Source: Henricia sp. BOLD:AAB3569
Lineage: Eukaryota > Echinodermata > Asteroidea > Spinulosida > Echinasteridae
Direction of reading: 5' to 3'
Assembly: GCA_037783545.1 (NCBI GenBank)
Contig: JBBELK010000109.1
Coordinates: 248,001-312,000, forward strand
Length of the DNA stretch: 64,000 nucleotides
The position numbers and the translations under genes are program-made. The notes beneath the pieces are model-generated. The model was not told the DNA's origin, did no database searches, and saw only the letters and a list, made by a program, of their open reading frames with translations. Shown piece by piece: positions 45,401 through 57,100 of this stretch; position 1 is the stretch's first letter; each line of letters starts with the position of its first letter.

Positions 45401-48400
45401 CGTTTCATGTCTACCGAACATGTGGAAGAAAACGGCCCGGATTGGCCTGACGTTGAATTAATTCCTGAGTCAGATTCAAACACTCATAGTGAGCTTCGTA
45501 TAAGCTCTGGATAATCCTGTGACTGGTAAAGTTCTTGCTTGATAAGAACATAGCCCACTTGGCTTTGACATTTTTTAGAGTAACCAACATTTCAGGCTAA
45601 CCAAGTTTGGCATACTTACATGTAGAAATCTACCTCAAGGGACCAGAATTACCCAGTCTGGTTTAAGATCATCATTATAATGGCCTGAAACATTCAGAAA
45701 TCGGCGTTGCCGCTGCTTCACCCCCTTCGTATTATTTTATGAATCCCGATTGCCCTCGGACTTAGTTATTCGATAGTCTGAAGCGGAATTCTCCTTCAAT
45801 GACAAAAACACTCGAAGAAGGAGCCATATGGAGGACAGCTCTTTTTCGAGCTGTCCTTTATATGGCTCCTTTGTGGGGTGGTTTTTCCACTCCTTTTGGA
45901 GTGATTGCCACTCTTTTTACAGAATTTCACTCTTTTTGGAGTGATTTTCACTGTTTCCGAGTGGTTTTATAAGGGAGTCACTCTTTTGAAGAGTGAGTTT
46001 TTCACTCTTTTACATTTAGAGAGTACCAGAAAGTCTGAATGTAACAGCGGACAAATGTCACGGAACTTCAACGACCGCAAACAGTCACAACTTCTCACCC
46101 CATTCTTCAGAGTTGTACACGAGATGGAATTTCAACCATCAGTCAATCTGTTTACGTCTATAGGCTCAACAGGTATATTCACAAGCTCGTATTGTGGCTC
46201 CCAGACCCACAAGCACGGAAGGTGGCACACGCACTCTCCATAAGTTCGAGGAACCTGATGAACGGGTATCCGTCTCCTCCATTTGCCATGCATGCTTCCT
46301 CGGTGCCTTCACTGAATTCAAGCGGACGAAGCCACAGCTCATTATAGCTCAAATGTGGAAGACGCAACATTGGTATCCGTTGTTGCTTGATGTCACTGTT
46401 CATACACCACTATTTTGCCTCAATATCCTCGTCTCCTTCGCCTGTGTCACAGCCACCGCGAACATCTAATGACGAACGTCATCCAATTAGCCTGGCTGCT
46501 ATCCGGAAATCTCTTACAACAAGAAGTCTTTCGAAAAAGGTGTCCAAAGTAATCATGGCATCGTGAAGGAAAGGATCAAACCCCCAGTTTGATTCAGCCT
46601 AGAATCGTTGGAGTCACTGCATGGTGTGTTCATCGAGACGGTTATCCAGTTCACGCTCCTTTAACAGTAGAATTTGAGTTTTGTTCTCTATACTCTCCTA
46701 TAAGATTGCAATATAGATCAATCAATATCTACAGGTCGGCAGTTTCCTCCGCCATTGTCCATTTACGTGATGTTCCAGTTGGGCAACAGAATTCGTAGAG
46801 GCATCTTCAACATTCGTCCACCCAAGCCTAGGTCTCAGTGGCTTGGGATGTTGCAATGTTTTGCTACATCTTGTCACAGGACAAGGATCTCAATCTCAAA
46901 CTGCTCACGCTGGTTGCCCTGGTTACAGCAGGACGATGCTCATCTTTGGCAGCTTTGGATTAGCAGCACATGCGAAAGTATAGAACAGCTTTTGAGTTTA
47001 CTCCATTACACATGCCAAATGTTATTTGGCACACAGGCCAGTTCTTACCGTAGTCCTGGAGAGGTATCCTGCTGATTCTCAAGTTTGTGTCTTCTCCACT
47101 CTGAACTAGTACATTCGACAAGCAAAGCCTTATCGTACTAAAGAAATCAGAAATATACAAGATCTTTCCTGCTTTTGACACACCCCAATAACCCCACCAT
47201 CCAGTGGTGTCGTACACGATTGCAAGATGGCTAAAGACAGTCATGGTGGCGTCAGGGATAGATGCGTCCCATTTCAAGGCACATTACATGTGCAGCATAT
47301 TCATTGACAGCATCAACTATAGCAGGTTTATCTACTGCCCAGATCCTATTGACGGCAGATTGGTCGTAATTAAAGTCGTTGGCACAGACTTTCAGCAAAT
47401 TCTGCAAGAAAGGAATGGCTTCCCAACAGTTTGGAAGTGCAGTCCTGGCTTCGGCAAAGCTTTGAAGTATACAATGTGAGTCTTGACGACGAGGACGAAA
47501 TATAATTTTCAATTATGTAAAGGACTTACCTGCCAATTGTAATTATATGAGGACGAGGAGGAGAGACTCACACTCCCTCCCTCGATTCCTCAGCTCTGCT
47601 GCTATCTCCCACCCAGGCCTGCCTCAGCCAGGGTTAATTGTTTTTCCTCAATCTACAAACAGACATGCTTCAGTAGTCTCAACCGGGCTTTATAGACGTT
47701 TACAGCTCATTTGCATTTTTATGAATGAAGGAACAAACCATTTCTTTAAAAGGTGGTGCAAACCATTTTACATGGGACACTAAAACAATGTGAGTCTTTC
47801 CTCCTCGTCCTCATATAATTCCAATTATATGGCAGGTATAAGTCCTTTACATAATTTGAAATATTTCTGTAGTTTGAAGTCCCACGTACAGGAATATATT
47901 CTACAGGCGTTTGAGGCCTCATTTGAAGCGGCCTTGGACCATGTACTACTACCAGCTAGCCAGAGTGCGGCAGAAGCTTGACCACAGTTGAAGCGGCCTT
48001 GGGCCACTACCAGCCAGCGACCACATGTGGCAGATGCATGCCCCTACTCGAAGCAGCCTTAGATAGACTAGGCTTGGGCGACTCTGCGTTTTTACATTTT
48101 TCGTGGGAAACATTAAATATACTGAGTGTGTGTAAGTGCCTGTACAATGACGATACTACATATTGTGCCGACGACGACCCAATTATTGGCACTAAGCGGC
48201 ACAAAACGTTTATGTTGAACCTACCATCTAAGCACAGATGTCCTTTGGATGCAATCACTAAAGCCATCTGATTTCGAGAGCAACTGGAAAATCGGAAATT
48301 GTTGGGTTTGTTTCCATCAGTAGCCTGAGAATGCATTATGTAGTTACCTTGGAGACCTGATGGGGAGCACTCTCGTGTTGGTGGATCATGCTGGTAAAAA

Positions 48401-51400
48401 ATTAAAAAGGACTATTAAAGTGTGACGTCAGTTGCCTGGGTAACATGCATGGGTCTTAACAGGTTATCCGAAACGTCCAAGTGCAGGCGATAGGTGTACT
48501 GGTTTTAGTGTACACACAGTAATATGTTGGCAACACACAAAGTGAGTGTGAAGATTTCGAACAGTGTACTCGTTTGTCTTCAGGAAAAAGTGCTGGACTC
48601 GTGATGAAGTGCCGGACTCCTCACGAGTCCGGCACCTCTTCTGAAGACAAACAGAATGCACTGTTCAAAATCACTGGTTCTTTCCAGAGTTCACATGGTG
48701 CTACCGCAAATCATTTGCACATTAGTCACTTTTAAAAAGCTTACAAATGCCACTTTGAAATTCAAAATAACATAATAAACTTTCTAAATACATGTACGTG
48801 TATTTCAACAACCAAACTAATACCGTCAATTTAAAAAAATACCCATATTAAAGTAGATTAACGGTACTTTTTAAAACCAAACTCACCAAGCTCCCAAATG
48901 CATGTCCTATTTCATGCAATACCGACGTCACACTAACACTTCGTGGCACATATTCCCCATAATTTACAAAAGTAACCATAGCTGTGTTTAGACTGCTGGC
49001 TTGGCCATCATCTCGGTAGGTTATAGGCTCCTGACAAATTCCTGGAAGGGTAGAGTAAAGGTTTAGTGTTTGGATTAGGTTTGGCCTTTAAACGGAATTA
49101 TCCTATTTCTCCAATTACTCAGTTTTTATTTTACTGTCTGGTACGATTCACAATTTGGAAACCGAATATATCCGGAAGTGAACAGTATAACAATAAATCC
49201 TCTATTTTCAACTGAATAGGTAAGGTGCCAGACGTCCTGCAGGAGATGATCGACAATCTGAACGAGACGTGCAAGGCGTTCGCATTAGTAGTCAGTGTGA
49301 AAAGACAGTTGTCCTCATCCAAGGATCACCTACCGTGACCGACACGAAGCGACGACAGACCCCTTGAAGTTCTGCTACCTGGGATCGACAGTTTCCCTGG
49401 ACGAAGAAATCACCTGCAGAATTGGGAAAGCAGCTACCAGATTCGGCAAGCTGACAAAACGAGCCTGGCAGAGCAAGCACCTAACTACTAAGACGAAAAC
49501 ACAAATCTGTGATGCATGTGTGCTCAGCACACTATACTGTACGCCTCTGAGACATGGACCACATACAAAGGACAAGAAAAGAAACAGAACACTTTTCACC
49601 TGCGGAAGGAGGACCGAGTGCCTAACACCAGAGTACTAGAGATGTCCAACCAGACAAGCATAATGTCAGTTCTGAACAGAAGGAGGATGAGGTGGCTGGG
49701 CCATGTCAAGAGGATGGATGACACCTGCATCCCGAAGCAGCTCCTGTTTGGAGAGCTTGCTACTGGAAAGCTACTGCGTGGGCGCGGCGCCCGAAGCTTC
49801 GCTTCAAAGATGTCTGCAAGGACACCATGCGGAACTTGCAGATCGACCCCACTACCTGGGAGCGCATAGCGGCAGACCGGAATGCATGGATGACCAAAGT
49901 ACGCGCTGGCGAAACCTCGCATGAAGCCCTTCTTCGAAAAGAATGGGACTTGAAGCGACCCGTCTACCCCTGCAGCATCTGCACTCATTAATTCCTGCCG
50001 GTCGAATATAGGAAGGATCAGGCATGAGCGAGCCTGTCGAAGGAAATCCGCTGGCCACAGCTGCTAAGATCGTCTGCTAAGACGCCAAGAGCCAAATAAA
50101 AAAGAGGTAAGGTGCCAGACTTCTTTGTGCTTGCTGAACTGGCATACAAGAACAAATGATGGTGTCATTTGCACTGACCTCAGATTTTACTACATGAGTT
50201 GACAACAAAATAGTATTGACAGCAATGGTAACAATCCCACATTTCTTTTTCTCCAAAGATCATACTTTCTGTAAGAAATCAACTGGAGGGTTTTTTAAAC
50301 ACATTTTTTTTCTGTAAGAAATCAACTAGAGGGTTTTTTAAACACATTGTTTTTCTACCATTCACTCAGAACAAAAACCATGCTTGGATTTGACAGGTTT
50401 TCTGAAGCACCGATACATCTACTTAAATTTCTGTATAGGTGAGCTAACAAAAAAATTGGTTTATGTCCTTATGCCTAGAATCCATGAAGTGACTTTATAA
50501 TGCAAATTAATATTCAGTTTTTAAGAATCTGAATATTCCTAATTTGAGATGATGGAAAAATATATTGTGATTACATTATGTACTGTTATATACGCACTTG
50601 TACTTTTGGCTCTGAAAACGGCCAATTCAATCATGAGGTGACATGATTGATTATATAGTCGCACATGTACTTATGCTGTTGTGAACAGCTTTTGTGCAAA
50701 TCGTACAACAAAATTAAAGGAGCAAGGAAAATAATGTGACCCACTCTGGCCAAACTAAATATACTCGCCTCCTGGGGGGTCTATATCCCCTGAATACCCC
50801 ATCCACGCTAATCCAAGAATACCTCCTTGGAAATCCCTGTAAGTAAACACAAGCCCAATGCAGTAGGCACTGAAGTTATACAGCGAGAAATCGTCAAGGA
50901 ATTCTTCAGGATCATGGTATTCTGCTCCAATGAGGTAGTTATGTGTAGTCGCTGATTCAAATATGGTGATGCCACCAATGGCTAAGCCAACATTGTCTGC
51001 TGTGAGAAGAAAGGGAAAAAAGTCACTTGAATTTGCTTATTTTTAGTTATCCTTTGGGAAATTCATTTGACTGTTTTGTGTAAAACTCATGAAGTCAGTC
51101 ATGGGACTTGTTAAAACCATCCCATGCACAACTTGAGGGAATTAATGTACAGTAGTTTAATGATAACCAATTGGAATGATTTGTGCATGAGAAAGTTAAC
51201 CATATTAATTTGTTCTTGTCGGGTTCTTTTCCCAGTCATTACATTTCCTTGCCATCCTCTGCCATGGCAAAATGAGGAAGGTACTCTCAATGGTAAAATC
51301 ACGTAAACAGCACCTGAAGTACAGTAGCCTTTGTGAAAAAAGTCAAAATACATGTAGATTTTGTGCTCAGACACATATCTTTTTAAATATTCACTCATGT

Positions 51401-54116
51401 AGCTGCTACAGGCTATTTTATCATCTATCAACATCTTTTGATATGTACAGTTGAAGTCAGAGGTATAAATACATGTACACCACTACCATCATCACCCAAA
51501 ATGGTAAACAGGACTACGGTACAAGCTATGTTTTAAGTACTGCATGCACGTGAGGGAATCCACAAAATCAAGAATTTAGTAAAGAACGGTGTAAGCACAC
51601 CAGTTTTAACACTTGGTTGCATACAGCTTGTATTTATACTTCTTACTTCAACTGTACATGTAATGCTGCTGTTTCAAGGTTTTTTTAAAGGCATCATCTG
51701 CATGTGATACAATGGGCCTTAAAGAAGAAATAATATCATTTTATCATATAAGATTGATAAAAGTACCGGTATTTTTACTGTACAGACTATTTAACTTAAG
51801 ATTGTTTGCCTTATTTCATCTTACCAGATCCATCATTGTCAAAATCAGTTGCCTTGTAGACAGAGTTAGCCTCCTCAATGTGATAAGCCACCTCTGCTAT
51901 TGCACTGGTCACATCTCCACCCGCAACATGCTGAAAGAAGGTATGGTCCACTACCACATGAAGCATGCAATTCTTAGCATTCCCTTCATAACCAGCAAGA
52001 GGCTGTCTTCTACTTGTTTCATTGATATATTCTTGAAACTGTTGTGTTCGTCTTTTGGGATGAAAAACCTTATCCATGTAGGAAGTTTTGTAACTTAAGT
52101 GTACAGACTTCTGTGTGGTCTGAAAGAAATTTGTGGACTGTTGGCTGTTGGATGGTGTAATGGCTGCGTGATACTTTGCTAGTTTTTGATGTCTCTTTCT
52201 GCCATGCAGAAAGATATTTGGATCCTTTTCGGCCTTGGATTGGGAATACTTCGCAGAAAAGAGGCTGGAACTGTTCAAAGTGAGACTACAAAGTTGACAG
52301 GCGCTGCTTCTGGTGGTAAAGTGAGGCAGTTGGACATCCGTAGCTCGATAGATGACAGAGTGGAAATTTGGATTTGGTGAGCCCAAGTAACGGTAGGCTG
52401 GCTCAATGTGGAATGTTTCAGCATTGGATTTAATGATGCCATCAAATGTGCCGTTGATGATGTGTCCATGGACTGATGAATGCTGATCTCCTGTTGCAAC
52501 AAATAGGAAAATGGCAGATATGATCTAGCAGTAGTGAAAAGTACTTAAAGGAGCACGTTCAGATTTTTTAGAAAATGGATTTCGTTTTATAACCTAAGAT
52601 TCATATCAAATACCTCCCCAAAACACTATACATGGAAAGAAAACAGGACATTTGCAATCTACAAGTTGGATGTGGAAGCAAAAGAGTTGGTGTAATCACT
52701 ACACTGCTTTATGGAACCAGATAAATTAGTTTACAAAACATCGGTGGTTTTGCGATGGTACCCTTAAAATGTTAGAATGGTAATTTTAGAATGGTAATGA
52801 GAAAAATTCGACAGGTGATATGGTATCAAAATCTCAACACCCATGGGAAAAATGAGGGGTTGAAAAATATGATCTGGATACGCTCCCTTAATGGTTATAA
52901 TAAATATCGGTTTTTAGCCCTCATTTTCAGAAATTTGTGAAAACTGTTATCCTATCGTAAAAATTTGCACAAAAAGTATCTGTCGTGAATATATATATAT
53001 TTTTTAGAACATCCCAAACAAGTGAAAGGACAGATATACCTGACAGTGTCTACTGATAGCACATTGACCATGTCTTGAACCAAAATTACAGCAGTAAAAT
53101 GGCCCGTGTACAATGTATTCAATAGAACATCAAATTAGCTCTAATATTGTAGGTATCACATATCACACAATAATTCCATGCATTACTGCCAAAGGCCGCT
53201 TGCTTTGTTTTCTTAAAAGGTTTGATTTGCAGGTCACAAAATACAGATTTTTACTACATTTGTTTTGTCCTCCTTGATTGATATTGTAAAAGTGGAAAAT
53301 TTGAGGTTTTGCGTGTATTTTCAATTTTATGAATAAAATAAAACATATCTGAAAAGTAATGCACCACTAAACAGCACTTTAGTCACTAGGCATATACGGC
53401 AGGGAGAAACTGCAAAAATAATAAATAGGAGCATGTATGTGAAGTGTCTGTTCTTATTAAATTTCTGAAATATGTATGTTGGTTTACACAGTTAGTAGGA
53501 TTTTAAATTGTGCAATAAATATATTGAGCCTCAAAAGAAACTTACCATCATATCTTTTTTTTTCTTTTTGTATGTACATGTATCTACATGTACGGTTGAA
53601 GTTAAAACGTTTATGACTGATGACAACTATTCCTAAATGTCAATTTTACCGTGACTATTGGTAACCCGAAATTGAGCATGACATGCTTGAGTGCCTCTCT
53701 ATTTGTGAACTGCCCAATTTGACCTTTCTGCTGAAAATGGGAACAAAAAATATCCTGTTAAGTTTCTTTTGACTTTCAGTATTGTATCAATCATTTACAA
53801 AGCTATTCATGATTGCTGTCAATGTGTACATGGTAGGCCTATTCATTTTCCCTGTGATTAAAGAAAGCTATTGTGAAGGAAGCGTATGCTTTCTTGAATA
53901 GCCTCTCTATTTGTGAACTGCCCAATTTGACCTTTCTGCTGAAAATGGGAACAAAAAATATCCTGTTAAGTTTCTTTTGACTTTCAGTATTGTATCAATC
54001 ATTTACAAAGCTATTCATGATTGCTGTCAATGTGTACATGGTAGGCCTATTCATTTTCCCTGTGATTAAAGAAAGCTATTGTGAAGGAAGCGTATGATTT
54101 CTTGAAAAGTGGCAGA

Positions 54117-54158
<42 letters not shown>

Positions 54159-57100
54159 AAAAAATAATATGAGAGGCAAGCTTTCTCCGTGGAGGAATTA
54201 AATGTCTATAATAGATGCATTATCAGTGTGTTTTTGTTTTTACTCACCATTGACTTTGCCCTTGTATTGTAGTGAGACAAGGTCTGTAGTTTTTATGTGG
54301 CTCTCTGAATTAACCACATGAAGTTTGGCACTTGGGCTGATAATGTTTGAGTATGGAGAGAGCTGGATGTGCAACACCCTGTTAAATGTAAATACACATG
54401 ACTGAATTTGAGGGGTACGAAACTCCGGCATGTTCAGTATTTACAAATGCTGGAAAAATACCACATAAAACTACTGGGTTTTAAAGTTTAATAACTTCTA
54501 AACTACATACAGTAAACTCTCATTATAGCGCTCTTCAAGGGACCGAAATAATTTGAGCTTTATATCCAGAAAGCGCTATAAGGTGCATACACAATGCAGG
54601 GAATAATGGCTGGAAAAAGGAGTTTTATATCGAGAGAAACTTTATATCAGGGGGTGTTATAACGAGAGTTCATTGTATGTATAGGCTACTGTACATTTTC
54701 AAACATTGTTGAGCCTAGTTGGCTATTGTATATTCAATGTAAAACAATTTGTTTGGTGAAGTTTGGTTGCATTTCTCTAGTTTACTCTTATTATACAAGC
54801 AATGTGTTTTTTAAACCTTTTTCTGGCTTTCCTGAACAATGACCTCGATTGATGCCTGTAAATGGTCAACTCTAACTTTGGCCTCTCAGGACACATTTAA
54901 TCAGCTTTTTAGGTGTGAAATTATGTCATGATTGTGGGGTGGGGTTATATATAGACCTTTATTAAAATGAACGTAACCAAAGCGAGGCTTGCAGAAAAAC
55001 AGTTTGGCCCTGTGTTGAAAATGTTCATTGTGCGCATCACAATGACATATGCACGTAGCGCGATCAAGAAAACGCGCAGCGCGGACAGCAATTCTCCCAA
55101 AACAACAATGGAAGATTGCTCGCGCTATCGCAGGTCGCGCAGACGCACTTATTGCTGTGCCAGACACGTATTATATGGGGAACAAGACAAACTAAGATGG
55201 ACGTACTGTGATAAAGGTCTATATAGTCATGACAAAGAAAAGAAAGGCGCTGAGGCATTACCACCCAGATCAATTTCAATACAGCTCAACACCAACAAAT
55301 CACCCATTTGGCCAGGAAAACAGTTTAAAAATAAGTTGGTTGTTATAGGCCCTATGTAAGGGTGAAGAGCTATGCAGTCAAACTTATTTTAAATGGGTCA
55401 AGCCGGGCAGGGGGTTTGGGTCATATCTTAAGTGATCTCTGGGAGGGTTAGGGGTGGTTATCTCATTGACGGGTCTATCCCTCTGTAGGGCCTGTTAAGC
55501 TCATCACATGATAGCCAATCCCAATCAGTGGGGAACAACTGCAATACCAGTTTCGAGACCACCAGTTGTCTTCATAACTCAATTGGTAGGGCATCTGCAC
55601 GTTAAGCAGAAGGTCCATCCGCGGTTCGAAAACTTCGAATCCCAAGTTGTTTTTCACTGCATCCAGATTTCCCAAACTCATGCACATTTGTCCACATTTG
55701 TATAAATCATACCATTCATACCATTATGTATATCAAGGTGCGCAATTGCTTGAAAGGGTAGCTTGAGAGTAATTAAAATTAGGGTATATCTTTTACACCT
55801 AGTTACACACTGGGGGATTGACAAGACATGGACTGAACACTTGCTCGATAATCTCAGCCCTTTCATGGATGCTTACCCGAAGGGGGAAGCAAATACTGAT
55901 CAGGTTGACCTACATGTATTTTTTTTTCAAAGTAGCCCCCTTTTGTGGGAAAGATTATACCCCCTTTTATACATTATGACAGCTTTTCAGGGGCATTTCA
56001 AACAAATTGGTGTGACCTGGGTGAATATGCTACGCCCCAACCATGCCAACAGTTCCAACTTATTGTTAAGGCCTTCCGAACAACAAGTTAGCAATATATA
56101 GCTGAGGCAACTCTAACTTATTGTTGGGGAAAGACATATGTTGTGTAGTCAGGGCGTAACAACTTACTCTTTCGCGTTTAGGTCGACCGGTTATGGGTAA
56201 AAACGGCGTATTAGGACGACCGACCGCATTAGGGTGACCGGTAGCCGGTCGTTCTAACGCCAAGTGCTTCAAAAACCATCTTTATTAGGTCACAAAGCAT
56301 TTTCGTCTAGGTCGCAAAACTTTTTTTCAGAGAATTAGGTCGAGAAAATGGGTGTCAATTCATGAGTTTCTTTCCGACAATTTTGTGGTTTTAGTGGTCT
56401 CTGTAAGCACTCTACCCAAAACGGTCGTCCTAATACGGGAAAAATAGTTATTTAACAAATACAATGTATATAGCCATAACAACACATAATTATGAAATGA
56501 AAAAAGGGAATTTTTAGGGAATCATTGCCAAAATTAGTCCTATTTTTTCTGTGTAAATCTGATAGCCCCCTTGTCACACTAAGAGTACACTTGGCACAGC
56601 AATTTTACAGGATATTAATGCCTACTGAGGTACTTTCATTTTATGTATACGCTGTTGCTGTTGCCAGTTTCATTTGTGAAAAAAAAACACCCATTTGATC
56701 TAAATTTGTATAATGTACGTACCTTCCATATGCAGTGAATTCCCAATGAATAGTATTTGGGTGCCGTTTTGAAGAGCTCGCATTAAGGGGCCTCCTGTCA
56801 TAATTCAGTGGTTCAAAATGGTATATGAACTTGTTCAACTTATATTGTCCTGCGCACAATGCAAAGGATAAATGGCATCAGAGTTGGAAGAAAATAATAT
56901 TATGTTAGGCTACACGTGTACATTTTCATAAATGCAGTATTTTGTGTGGAGAAAAAAAAGTTCACGTATGGTCCTCATAGATCATCGGGATTTGAACCTG
57001 AGATCTCTGAAGCACCGGACAGATGCTACACATGTGTTTGAATTTTATACTCTCTCAGGTTTTTCCTAATAAAATTTCAACTTGTTTTCATGGTATCTTC

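Larger units (their letters stand above)
44340..47870 (+). mobile_element. DIRS-type retrotransposon, decayed
   Basis: TCGTCCTCGTCGTCAAGACTC (44391) has its complement at about 47482. 44418-44545 (ATTAAAATGCAAATGA, CCCGGTTGAGACCACTGAAG) is complementary to 47660-47790. A further inverted pair, 47500-47570 and 47790-47865, resembles an internal complementary region. Between them lie RNase H and tyrosine recombinase remnants. Inverted ends plus a tyrosine recombinase define DIRS elements. Confidence 0.78.

Noticed and set aside
46960..47277. - strand frame of 105 codons
   Set aside because: Antisense of the DIRS recombinase remnant.
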